A stretch of DNA of 16,285 nucleotides from Burkholderiales bacterium. GTDB taxonomy: Bacteria; Pseudomonadota; Gammaproteobacteria; Burkholderiales; Usitatibacteraceae. Of this stretch, positions 1 through 7,014 are shown piece by piece (position 1 is the stretch's first letter; each line of letters starts with the position of its first letter). The translations under genes were made by a program, and so were the position numbers. The notes beneath the pieces are model-generated. The model was not told the DNA's origin and did no database searches. It saw only the letters and a list, made by a program, of their open reading frames with translations. The stretch lies in NCBI GenBank assembly GCA_025350945.1, contig JANXWW010000138.1, forward strand, positions 1-16,285, in the 5' to 3' direction.

Positions 1-48
1 AACGTCTGATCTAAGACATTTTCAACCGCCACATCGAGCCATCACCCA

Positions 49-306
49 CTAACCCCCCAACAAAAACGCCACCTTCTCCCCTCGCGGCAATTGTTTGATC
101 TTATATTCCGCCTTCGACGCGCTGGAGCGATCTGCGAATTCAATCGAGCCGATCAAACGCACGGGTGGGTTGGCGCGGGTGTATTTGGCGCCTTTGCCGT
201 TGGCGTGTTTCGCGTAGCGCGCGTCGACATTGGTGGTGATGCCCGCGTACATCGCGCCGTTGCTGCATTCAATTAAATATAAATACCACACCGCGATTAA
301 TTCCAC
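49..306 (-). CDS. GIY-YIG nuclease-superfamily small protein
   Basis: A small stand-alone GIY-YIG domain of the YhbQ/UPF0213 type. The sequence shows WYLYLIECSNGAMYAGIT near the N-terminus, where YLY and YAG correspond to the GIY and YIG elements. An Arg follows in VDARYAKH, and a later Glu lies in SKAEYKIKQLP, matching the family's conserved Arg and Glu. Related proteins are about 80-100 residues, so this one is full length at 85. The longest frame begins with GTG at 306. A second in-frame GTG at 291 would give a protein starting next to WYLYL, as many family members do, and a GGA at 304-302 is suitably spaced for it. The gene begins only a few bases after the MFS stop on the same strand, so the two are probably co-transcribed. 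Function in this subfamily is poorly defined; structure-specific DNA cleavage is an inference from the superfamily. Confidence 0.85.
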   Translation of the reverse strand: MELIAVWYLYLIECSNGAMYAGITTNVDARYAKHANGKGAKYTRANPPVRLIGSIEFADRSSASKAEYKIKQLPRGEKVAFLLGG

Positions 307-312
307 ACAACG

Positions 313-1584
313 TTACGCTGGCTTTAGCGCGGCGGCTGCCGCGCGTTTGACAATCGGTGCTTCGCGAATCGGCAGATTGCACAACGCGGCGGCGAGTGCC
401 AGCGCCATATCCGCATACCACATCCAGTCGTAATTGCCTTGCTGCGTGATGGCCAAGCCGCCCAGCCATGCGCCAAAAAATCCGCCGATCTGATGTGAGA
501 GCAGGGTGAGACCGAATAGCGTGGAAAGATAGCGCGTGCCGAAAAGTTTGCCGACCACACCGGCGGTCGGTGGCACCGTGGCGAGCCATGTGAGGCCCAA
601 GGCGGCGGCAAAAATATAGAAGGTGACATCCGTCTTGGGTGCGAGCAAATAAAGCCCCACCATCACGGTACGCGACGCGTACATCCAGAACAAAATGTAT
701 TTGCTGCGGTAATGGCCCACGCCCCAGCCGACCGCGAGACTGCCGACAATATTGGCTAAGCCGATAATCGCTAACGACCAACTGGCGACATTCGGCGGCA
801 ATCCGCAGAGTGCGACTTCGCCCGGTAAATGCGTGATGAGGAACGCGATATGAAAACCGCAGGTAAAAAATCCGGCATGCAATAACAAGTAGCTGCGGTC
901 TTGTAGGGCTTCGAAGATCGCCGTTTTAAGCGGCTTTTCAGGCACTTTAGGCTGAAGAGCCGCGCCAATACTGGGCTCAATCGCCGCACCAGTTCTAGAG
1001 TTTGCAACCTGCTTTTTGCGCAGCAACCAGGCGAGTGGCAACGCGAATAGTGAGATCACGGCCATCGACCACATCGAACCCATCCAGCCAATGGCGCTGA
1101 TTAATTTTTGCAAAAGTGGCGCAAATAAAAATTGTCCAAACGAGCCGCCCGCGTTGATGATGCCTGCCGCCATGCCGCGATTCTCTGCGGGTAAACGTTG
1201 TGCGGCGGCACCTATCAACACCGAAAAACTGCCTGCGCCCGCGCCTGCGGCCGTGAGGATGCCAATCGATACGATCAAGCCAAAACTTGACGACATCAGC
1301 GGCGTAATTGCCCAGCCGAGTGCCAACACAATCGCGCCGACCGCGAGCACGCGGCCCGGCCCGTAGCGATCCGCGACCGCACCGGCGATCGGCTGAACCG
1401 CGCCCCACACGAATTGTCCAATCGCCATCGCGAAACTAATACTGGCAATGCCAAGTCCGGTCGCAGTATTGAGTGGCGAAACGAACAAGCCTTGCGATTG
1501 GCGCGCGCCCATCGTGACCATCAATAGTGATGCGGCCACCACGACGACGAACCAGAAGGAAGATTGCTGTTTGGATGAGCTCAT
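313..1584 (-). CDS. MFS transporter, YcxA/MCT-like
   Basis: A 423-residue inner-membrane secondary transporter with about 12 hydrophobic segments in two halves. The central hydrophilic loop is roughly residues 190-220 (RKKQVANSRTG through PEKPLK). The loop after TM2 carries the MFS motif A as GAVADRYGPGR at residues 68-78, with Asp72 and Arg73. The N-terminal segment GARQSQGLFVSPLN resembles the opening of monocarboxylate/oxalate-type (YcxA-like, OFA-like) MFS proteins, which suggests an organic acid substrate, but no substrate can be read from sequence. The start is ATG at 1584 and its upstream ribosome site is weak. The gene is divergent from the NRAMP gene across 159 bases and is followed closely by the GIY-YIG gene. 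No frame damage is seen. Confidence 0.9.
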   Translation of the reverse strand: MSSSKQQSSFWFVVVVAASLLMVTMGARQSQGLFVSPLNTATGLGIASISFAMAIGQFVWGAVQPIAGAVADRYGPGRVLAVGAIVLALGWAITPLMSSSFGLIVSIGILTAAGAGAGSFSVLIGAAAQRLPAENRGMAAGIINAGGSFGQFLFAPLLQKLISAIGWMGSMWSMAVISLFALPLAWLLRKKQVANSRTGAAIEPSIGAALQPKVPEKPLKTAIFEALQDRSYLLLHAGFFTCGFHIAFLITHLPGEVALCGLPPNVASWSLAIIGLANIVGSLAVGWGVGHYRSKYILFWMYASRTVMVGLYLLAPKTDVTFYIFAAALGLTWLATVPPTAGVVGKLFGTRYLSTLFGLTLLSHQIGGFFGAWLGGLAITQQGNYDWMWYADMALALAAALCNLPIREAPIVKRAAAAALKPA

Positions 1585-1616
1585 AAGCGGTATACGAAAT
1601 TTAGTCTAAAAAAAGT

Positions 1617-1630
1617 TATCGCTAACGATA
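1617..1630. promoter_or_regulatory. Inverted repeat TATCG-CTAA-CGATA, candidate operator
   Basis: A perfect 5-bp inverted repeat with a 4-base centre lies between the divergent MFS (start 1584) and NRAMP (start 1744) genes. Its place 33 bases upstream of the MFS start fits an operator overlapping the MFS promoter. No regulator gene adjoins it, and a 5-bp arm can occur by chance. Confidence 0.3.
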
Positions 1631-1743
1631 GCAGAATCTGCGGTAAGCTCGATACACAATTTAATGCACCATCGTCATATTACTTTTTCTGCCGTTACGT
1701 CAATTAGAAAAATAAATCAGGAAAACTCGCGCACAGTATCAAC

Positions 1744-3075
1744 ATGAAAAAAACCATCAACAAAGTCAAAGAACATCCCGCTGTAAAGCATCTGGGCCCA
1801 GGTCTCATCACGGGCGCGGCAGACGATGATCCCTCTGGCATCGCAACTTATTCGCAAGCCGGTGCGCAGTTCGGCTTTAATATGTTGTGGACGGTGGTGT
1901 TTACCTATCCGCTGATGGTCGGCATTCAAATGGTCAGCGCGCGGCTGGGATGCATTACCGGCAAGGGATTGGCCTCAAACATTCGCGAGCATTTTCCGGT
2001 GTGGGTGGTGTATGCGGTGGTGGGGCTGCTGCTGGTGGCAAACACGATTAACATCGCCGCCGATATTGCCGCGATGGCCGAAGCGCTGCGCCTGATTGCT
2101 GGTGGTTCGGCGCATATTTATGCGGTCACGTTCGGGCTGCTTTGTCTAGTGCTGCAAGTGTTTTTGCCCTATGCAAAATATGTGCGCTATTTAAAATGGC
2201 TGACACTTGCGCTGCTGTCATACGTCGCGGTTTTATTCACTATCAATGTGCCATGGACAGAAGTGCTGATTCGCGCGCTATGGCCGCAATTAAAATTAAA
2301 TAATGATACGGTCGTCGTCATCGTGGCGGTGTTTGGCACCACCATCAGCCCCTATCTTTTTTTCTGGCAGGCCGCGCAGGAAATGGAAAATTTGCGTGCA
2401 GGCACCACAGCATTACAAATAAATTTTGCAGATTCGCATCGCCATGTAGATGCAGCAAACACCATCGATGCCCAAGTTCGTGCCACCACACGAGGCATCA
2501 TCCGCGCGCATTTGCGTCGCATCAAATGGGACACTTATATCGGCATGGGTTTCTCGAATCTGGTCGCGTTTTTTATTATTCTCACTTCTGCCGCCACGTT
2601 GCACGCGAGCGGCGTGACCAATATCCAAACCTCCGCACAGGCGGCTGAAGCGTTGCGTCCCTTGGCAGGAGAATTTACGTTTTTACTATTCAGCTTAGGC
2701 ATTATCGGCACCGGCTTGCTGGCGGTGCCGGTGCTGGCGGGCTCGGCGGCCTATGCGGTTGCAGAGGCGCTCAACTGGCGCGCGGGGCTCGATCTTAAAC
2801 CCGATGAAGGTAAAGGTTTCTACGGCATTATTGCGGTCGCGACCTTGGGCGGCGTCATCCTGTGCTTCACACCGATTGATCCGGTGAAAGCGCTTTTTTA
2901 TAGCGCCGTCATCAACGGTGTCATCGCGGTACCGATCATGGTCGTGATGATGTTACTGGGCACACGGCGCGAAGTGATGGGTGATTATGCGATTGGCAAA
3001 CGCTTGCGGCGACTCGGCTGGGCGGCGACAGTGGTGATGGCGGTGGCGGTATTGGCGATGATTTTTACAGCATAA
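1744..3075 (+). CDS. NRAMP-family divalent metal transporter, DPSG-type
   Basis: A 443-residue membrane protein with the SLC11/NRAMP fold, predicted to carry divalent metal ions across the inner membrane. It opens with HLGPGLITGAADDDPSG; the unwound part of TM1 is D29-P30-S31-G32, where classical MntH proteins have DPGN. The TM6 element is GTTISPYLFFWQ at residues 198-209, where MntH has the Met-Pro-His region. Both changes fall on residues that bind the metal. They place the protein in a divergent NRAMP-related group, some members of which are reported to carry Mg2+ and Mn2+ rather than Fe2+. After TM6 a long hydrophilic loop (about residues 215-260) holds a His-Arg-His near HRHVDAANT. The start is ATG at 1744; no good ribosome site is seen, the nearest AGGA being about 20 bases away. 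It is convergent with the DUF418 gene. The fold is secure and the ion is not. Confidence 0.9.
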   Translation: MKKTINKVKEHPAVKHLGPGLITGAADDDPSGIATYSQAGAQFGFNMLWTVVFTYPLMVGIQMVSARLGCITGKGLASNIREHFPVWVVYAVVGLLLVANTINIAADIAAMAEALRLIAGGSAHIYAVTFGLLCLVLQVFLPYAKYVRYLKWLTLALLSYVAVLFTINVPWTEVLIRALWPQLKLNNDTVVVIVAVFGTTISPYLFFWQAAQEMENLRAGTTALQINFADSHRHVDAANTIDAQVRATTRGIIRAHLRRIKWDTYIGMGFSNLVAFFIILTSAATLHASGVTNIQTSAQAAEALRPLAGEFTFLLFSLGIIGTGLLAVPVLAGSAAYAVAEALNWRAGLDLKPDEGKGFYGIIAVATLGGVILCFTPIDPVKALFYSAVINGVIAVPIMVVMMLLGTRREVMGDYAIGKRLRRLGWAATVVMAVAVLAMIFTA

Positions 3076-3143
3076 ACACTAACACTGGTGCGCGTTTTGA
3101 GGCAAAAATGCTCGCTAAGCCGCGCTGGACAAGGTGCTTTCAT

Positions 3144-4328
3144 TTACCCATTCGTCCAGCGCCGCCAAATCCATTCCAGCGGCCCTTGGCGATAAGTGCG
3201 CAAATACCAATGACTCATCGCGAGCTGAAACGCGTAAATCGAAATCGCTAAAATTAACAACTCACCTTGCCGCAAACGTGCGCCCCAGCCGAGGCCGTAA
3301 CCGTAGAGCAGAAACGTCATCGCAACCGATTGAAAAACATAATTGGTGAGTGCGAGCTTGCCTGCTGGTGCAAAAAATGCAATGATTTTTTTACCCGCTG
3401 ATGTATCGCTGATGAGTGCGAGCCCTGCGATATAGGCGAAGGCAAAAATCGGCGCGAGCGTGGATACGAATAACTCAAAAAAAGTCGTGTCCACCGTAAA
3501 AGAATTCGTCATCGACCAGCCTTTCATCGTAAACGCAATGTTGATCGGCAAGCCCACGATCAGGGTAACGACAAAAACTTTCGTCAGCCATGCACGATGT
3601 CGCCCGGCTTGTCGCCCAACTTGTTTTAGCCACCCCATTTGCGCCGTCAGCGCGCCCAATAAAAACAGTACCATCACCTGCGGAATTAAAAAAATAAACG
3701 AGGTCGTGATGGTCGTGAAATCAGTGGCGCGTTGGCGTGTCACCTCAATGTAGCTGCCGGTGGTGTAGATGATTTTTGCGGCGGCAATGTCATTCATCGC
3801 GGTCGCGTTCATGCTGATTAAGTCTTCCGGGCTAGATGTGCCGACTGATATCAATGCCGCAAGGATGACGGTGGCAATGATGGTGCCGATGCTCCAGAAT
3901 TTGAGCGCTTTAATCAGTGCGCGCGGCCCTTGGCTGGCGTAATGCCGCAAAATAAATCCGGTAATTGCATAGCGCGTGAGGATCTCGCCAAACCATAAAA
4001 ATACGCCATGAAAAATACCGAAAACCAGGATAAAGCTCAAACGTCGTGCGAATAATGTTTTTGGATTAAGTCCGTTCGCAATCCAATTGCGCACCTGCAC
4101 CGCAAAGCCGTAGCCGAAACAAAAACAAAAAATCGGATAGAACTTGAATTCCAGAAAAAACGAAATGAACAGAACGGCAGCGCGGTCGAGAAGGGTGCTC
4201 GCTTCATCAAATTGTCCGAGAGTGGGGCCACCCAGCGACCATACTGCGCTTTGAATATTGACGGCTAAAATGCCGAAGAGGGCGATGCCGCGTAGGGCAT
4301 CGATGGTGTGAACGCGTTGTGATGTCAT
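3144..4328 (-). CDS. DUF418 domain membrane protein (YeiB-like)
   Basis: A 394-residue polytopic membrane protein. The N-terminus HTIDALRGIALFGILAVNIQ is the typical opening of the DUF418/YeiB family, and this DALRGIA signature is shared with membrane acyltransferase-like proteins. The C-terminal third is the DUF418 domain itself, recognisable by LALTNYVFQSVAMTFLLYGY, then a helix ending in the family pattern SHWYLRTYRQGPLEWIWRR. About nine or ten hydrophobic segments are visible. The biochemical role of the family is not established; a transferase or transport role is only inference. The start is ATG at 4328 with a weak ribosome site. The length is normal and the frame intact. It converges on the NRAMP gene with a 68-base gap in which no convincing terminator is seen. 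Confidence 0.9.
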   Translation of the reverse strand: MTSQRVHTIDALRGIALFGILAVNIQSAVWSLGGPTLGQFDEASTLLDRAAVLFISFFLEFKFYPIFCFCFGYGFAVQVRNWIANGLNPKTLFARRLSFILVFGIFHGVFLWFGEILTRYAITGFILRHYASQGPRALIKALKFWSIGTIIATVILAALISVGTSSPEDLISMNATAMNDIAAAKIIYTTGSYIEVTRQRATDFTTITTSFIFLIPQVMVLFLLGALTAQMGWLKQVGRQAGRHRAWLTKVFVVTLIVGLPINIAFTMKGWSMTNSFTVDTTFFELFVSTLAPIFAFAYIAGLALISDTSAGKKIIAFFAPAGKLALTNYVFQSVAMTFLLYGYGLGWGARLRQGELLILAISIYAFQLAMSHWYLRTYRQGPLEWIWRRWTNG

Positions 4329-4613
4329 GCCACGAGTTTAACGTGCGGAAAGTATTGTGCCGCGTATGCAATCAATGCAAAAAGATAGCGGGCGACGAAA
4401 TATCTATTCGAGGCCCGCTTAATTGCTACGCACTACTCCAAGGGAAACATCACTACTATCACCACTCCACTACACAAACACTTAATCCTTGAGCCTTAAA
4501 ACGCCACGTCGAATAAATTGCGCCTTGAGTTTTCTTGATTGCTATATTGCAACCAAGTCCGATATAAATATATTACCCAATTTATGAATCAAGTAAAGTG
4601 CGAAACCGCACAC

Positions 4614-4636
4614 GGGGTATCCCCTATTTGAGGGAT
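4614..4636. promoter_or_regulatory. Overlapping inverted repeats upstream of nuclease, candidate operator
   Basis: GGGG-TAT-CCCC at 4614-4624 overlaps ATCCC-CTATTTGA-GGGAT at 4619-4636, so the central C-run can pair with either flanking G-run. The location about 80-100 bases upstream of the preferred nuclease start fits a protein-binding site. The G/C arms around an A/T centre resemble sites of response regulators or other dimeric activators, but no regulator can be named. Confidence 0.3.
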
Positions 4637-4703
4637 GGCAGGATGGATTTGGGTGGACATGAAACAGACCATAAATCATGCCTACAATGCGTCTTTCGGT
4701 TAT

Positions 4704-4708
4704 GGTGA
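4704..4708 (+). promoter_or_regulatory. Ribosome binding site deciding the nuclease start
   Basis: GGTGA lies seven bases before the ATG at 4716. It is the best-placed Shine-Dalgarno match in this region and fits the start of a clean signal peptide, arguing against the longer frame from 4635. Confidence 0.55.
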
Positions 4709-4715
4709 ATACATA

Positions 4716-5627
4716 ATGTTTGTTGAAATATACGTGCGACCCCTGGTGCTGATCGCAATTTTATTGAGCCTTTGCGCAACCAGCCGTGTCGCCCATGCAT
4801 GGGGCACGGAAGGCCATCGTGTATCGGCATTGGTTGCGAGCGAACTGCTGACGCCGAAAACGCGGCTGCGCCTGAATCAAATTATTGACAACAGCGCCTC
4901 GCCCGAAGGCCTCGCGGATATGTCGTTGTATATGGATATCAACCGCAAGGAATTGAGCGAAAAAGTGCCTGGCTCTGAAAAGTGGCATTACGATAATCAG
5001 CCCGTTTGCAAAACGCTGACCTTCGATCAGTATTGTCCGAAAGGCGACTGCGCATCCGCCAAAATCCCCGAGCTGTTTCGCAAGCTGAAAGACAGCGCAA
5101 CTTCCAAAGATGACCGTGCGCAGGCGCTGCGTTTTCTCGTTCACATGATTGGCGATATTCATCAACCATTACATGCTGCCGACGATGGCGATTTGGGCGG
5201 CAATCTTAAGTTCGTATTGATTCCTGAAAGCAGTGAAGGGCGCAGACTGCATGGCGTGTGGGATACCGATATTGTGAAACGCGTGCTTCGAGGATCAAAT
5301 GAAACTGAATACGCGAAAGAGTTAATAAAAAAATATCGCGAACAAATTTCCAAATGGCAAAGTGGTGATGTAAATAATAATGTGCGCGACTGGATGAACG
5401 AATCGCACTCGCTCAGTAAATTCATTATCTACAGCAACCTGCCCAAATTTGAATGCGGCAAAGAATGGGAGTCAACCATCGTTACGCCGGTGCCTTTGTC
5501 TGAATCGTATATGACCGCCGCTGCGGCGACCGTGCCTGCGCAGCTCGCGAAGGCGGGGGCGCGGATTGCGTGGATGTTGAATTTAGCGCTTGATGAGAAA
5601 TCACCGGCTGGCATGTTGCCGAAATAG
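4716..5627 (+). CDS. Exported S1/P1-type zinc nuclease
   Basis: Predicted secreted or periplasmic nuclease of the S1/P1 family, which cleaves single-stranded DNA and RNA and 3'-nucleotides with three zinc ions. From ATG 4716 it has 303 residues. Residues 1-28 form a Sec signal peptide ending AHA, cleaved before Trp29. That matters because mature Trp1 is a zinc ligand in this family, and the mature protein begins WGTEGHRV with Trp1 and His6 as in P1 nuclease. Further ligands are visible in order: the Asp in LADMSLYMD, the His in SEKWHYDN, the His/Asp cluster FLVHMIGDIHQPLHAADDGD followed by LGGN, and His/Asp in LHGVWDTDIV. All the expected zinc residues seem present, so it should be active. 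The frame is open back to 4635, but that start would bury the signal peptide behind 27 residues. It stands alone between a divergent gene and a broken small gene. Confidence 0.92.
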   Translation: MFVEIYVRPLVLIAILLSLCATSRVAHAWGTEGHRVSALVASELLTPKTRLRLNQIIDNSASPEGLADMSLYMDINRKELSEKVPGSEKWHYDNQPVCKTLTFDQYCPKGDCASAKIPELFRKLKDSATSKDDRAQALRFLVHMIGDIHQPLHAADDGDLGGNLKFVLIPESSEGRRLHGVWDTDIVKRVLRGSNETEYAKELIKKYREQISKWQSGDVNNNVRDWMNESHSLSKFIIYSNLPKFECGKEWESTIVTPVPLSESYMTAAAATVPAQLAKAGARIAWMLNLALDEKSPAGMLPK

Positions 5628-5790
5628 GTTTGGCTCGAGACTGCATCGCTGTTGTTGCGACTTTTATAATCGTTAACAAACCTTGTGAATTGCATCACTG
5701 CGCACGAAAAGCCCAAGCGATAAGATTGCACCATCGCAACGTAACGAAGCCTTCAGCCGAGACGCCGCGAATAGTCAAAAATTTAACCTT

Positions 5791-5795
5791 GGGGA
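5791..5795 (+). promoter_or_regulatory. Ribosome binding site of the broken small gene
   Basis: GGGGA lies six bases before ATG 5802. This strong, well-spaced site marks 5802 as a true start, although the frame opened by that ATG ends after 16 codons. Confidence 0.6.
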
Positions 5796-5801
5796 ATAAA
5801 A

Positions 5802-6004
5802 ATGAACATGACCCAAAAATTATTACCAGTTTTGTCGCTGTTGCTGCCGTGAGCGTATTTTTGTTTACCAGCGCAAATGCAGATTCCACAAAACAGGTGC
5901 AGCCCACACAAGTTGCTGTCGCGTCACCGTCCATGTTTGTTGTGACGCCGCTCAATTCGCCGGAAACACCCGCCGCAAAATTGAACGATCTGCAATACAA
6001 CTAA
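5802..6004 (+). pseudogene. Small predicted secreted protein, frame broken at an A-run
   Basis: A strong ribosome site precedes ATG 5802, which reads MNMTQKLLPVLSLLLP and then stops at TGA. In the frame one base back, the same DNA reads KIITSFVAVAAVSVFLFT followed by SANA-DSTKQ, a textbook signal peptide with a cleavage site, then about 40 residues to TAA at 6002-6004. The two parts join exactly if the run of five A at 5815-5819 had six, giving MNMTQKIITSFVAV and so on. This is therefore a small exported protein (about 67 residues, low complexity, rich in Pro, Thr and Val) that has lost one base, or a sequencing error at a homopolymer. Downstream, the original ATG frame stays open from about 5979 to a stop near 6123 and includes VFTLVLRDTSIVIAQMG, so a second compensating shift near the TAA could extend it to about 105 residues. 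A perfect TATAAT lies at 5665-5670 but has a poor -35. The family is not recognised. Confidence 0.5.
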
Positions 6005-6338
6005 ACCGGTTTTCACTTTGGTGTTGCGCGACACCAGCATCGTTATCGCGCAGATGGGGCTTCTGCCTGATACCGGTTCATCGCATGATTTCCAGGGAAA
6101 ATTTCATATCGACATATTTTCGTAAATTGACTTTAAAGACAATTAATTTCCCGTAGGGTAAAGTTAGTAATATGATTATTTAAGACCTGTCCCCGCGCTA
6201 ATTCATTTCCACACATAACACCGCGCCCCGACTGGCAAAACCCCACAATCCACGGCCATTTCCAGCCACTTTTGCGCCAAAGCCCTCGCTAATAAACGAG
6301 CTTCATTCCCCGGCGCCATGCTGTGGCATTATGCACGG
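6005..6338. other. Intergenic region with hairpin, no clear gene
   Basis: About 330 bases without a convincing gene. At 6019-6036 TGGTGT-TGCGCG-ACACCA forms a six-pair hairpin without a T-run, so it is not a standard terminator. The left part (to about 6123) may be the out-of-frame end of the broken small gene. The part 6124-6180 is AT-rich, with TTGACT near 6127 and TATGAT at 6171-6176, too far apart to be one promoter. From 6185 onward the sequence is C-rich, and I see no ribosome site of quality before the methyltransferase start. Confidence 0.45.
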
Positions 6339-6974
6339 ATGCCCAATTCTTCAGACAATCTCACCGCCATCACAGCCGCCACCCTCGGCCATTACGAGTC
6401 GCGCGCGCAAGACTACTGGGAAGGGACGCGTGACCACGATGTGCAGCAAAACATCGACGCAATGCTCGCGCATATCGAAGGTGTGCCGCCGTATACGATC
6501 CTGGATTTTGGTTGCGGGCCGGGGCGGGATCTGATCACCCTAGTTGCTCTTGGACACCTTCCGATTGGGCTCGATGGTGCCGCCGCGTTCGCCGACATGG
6601 CGCGCAAACACACCGACAGCGGCTGCATGGTATGGCATCAAGATTTTTTAGCACTTGATTTACCGCCCAATTATTTTGATGGCATCTTCGCGAACGCATC
6701 ACTGCAACATATTCCGAAGACAGAGCTAGCTCGTGTGCTGCGCGATTTACAGGGCACGCTCAAACCACGCGGCGTGTTGTTTGCCTCGATTCCACATGGT
6801 GATGATGAAGAGGGCGGCAGCGACGCCCGCTATAGCTGTTTTCACCGTCCGGCGAGTTGGCATGCGCAATTGCAGCGTGCAGGATTTGCCGAGTGCCTCA
6901 CCTACTATCGGCCCACCGGGTTGGCGCGCCACGAGCAGCGATGGTTGGCGAGTGTTTGGCGAAAACTCTCTTAA
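6339..6974 (+). CDS. Class I SAM-dependent methyltransferase
   Basis: A cytoplasmic methyltransferase of 211 residues from ATG 6339. The SAM-binding motif I is ILDFGCGPGRDLITLVALG (residues about 54-72), followed by an acidic-ended second strand PIGLDGAA. The post-motif segment FDGIFANASLQHIP corresponds to motif II/post-II, and LKPRGVLFASIPHG to motif III. This is the Methyltransf_11/25-type fold found in ubiquinone, small-molecule and natural-product methyltransferases; the acceptor cannot be told. An in-frame ATG at 6318 gives seven extra residues (MLWHYAR). I prefer 6339 because MPNSSDN is a more usual N-terminus, though neither start has a good ribosome site. It ends 40 bases before the peptidase gene on the same strand, so co-transcription is possible. 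Confidence 0.85.
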   Translation: MPNSSDNLTAITAATLGHYESRAQDYWEGTRDHDVQQNIDAMLAHIEGVPPYTILDFGCGPGRDLITLVALGHLPIGLDGAAAFADMARKHTDSGCMVWHQDFLALDLPPNYFDGIFANASLQHIPKTELARVLRDLQGTLKPRGVLFASIPHGDDEEGGSDARYSCFHRPASWHAQLQRAGFAECLTYYRPTGLARHEQRWLASVWRKLS

Positions 6975-7004
6975 AAGTCGTCGCGTCATCCATCCTCCCA
7001 AAAC

Positions 7005-7009
7005 AGGAA
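7005..7009 (+). promoter_or_regulatory. Ribosome binding site deciding the peptidase start
   Basis: AGGAA lies five bases before ATG 7015. It selects 7015 over the much longer open frame from 6733, whose first 94 codons overlap the methyltransferase and look like a shadow. Confidence 0.7.
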
Positions 7010-7014
7010 TCATC

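Larger units (their letters stand above)
4329..4715. other. Divergent intergenic region, DUF418 / S1-P1 nuclease
   Basis: This stretch of 387 bases separates two divergent genes and holds no convincing coding frame. The middle (about 4490-4590) is AT-rich, with -10-like hexamers such as TATATT at 4543 and TATAAA at 4563, but none has a well-placed -35. At 4614-4636 there are two overlapping inverted repeats, listed separately. TACAAT at 4683-4688 is a possible -10 box for the nuclease and would give a leader of about 20 bases before the ATG at 4716. Nothing resembling a tRNA or a known riboswitch was noticed. Confidence 0.5.

Noticed and set aside
269..1408. Minus-strand frames of 137-170 residues inside the MFS gene (269-781, 995-1408)
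   Set aside because: Arg/His-rich shadow translations with no motifs, overlapping a clear membrane protein.
4635..4715. Upstream ATGs at 4635 and 4659 as nuclease starts
   Set aside because: They would place 19-27 residues before an ordinary signal peptide. ATG 4716 has GGTGA at the right distance and a clean n-region.
4761..5165. 134-residue minus-strand frame inside the nuclease gene
   Set aside because: Antisense to a gene with a complete catalytic site; no signal, motif or ribosome site supports it.
5814..5820. Programmed -1 frameshift at CCAAAAA in the small gene
   Set aside because: The heptamer is not a good slippery site in the reading frame, and no downstream stem or pseudoknot was seen. 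A lost base is simpler, though not excluded.
6127..6176. TTGACT and TATGAT as a promoter before the methyltransferase
   Set aside because: The spacing is nearly 40 bases, far from 17; neither box has a matching partner at the right distance.
6733..7014. Long open frame upstream of the M20 peptidase, which would add 94 residues
   Set aside because: It overlaps the methyltransferase in another frame, has no family features, and AGGAA with ATG 7015 followed by a signal peptide marks the true start.
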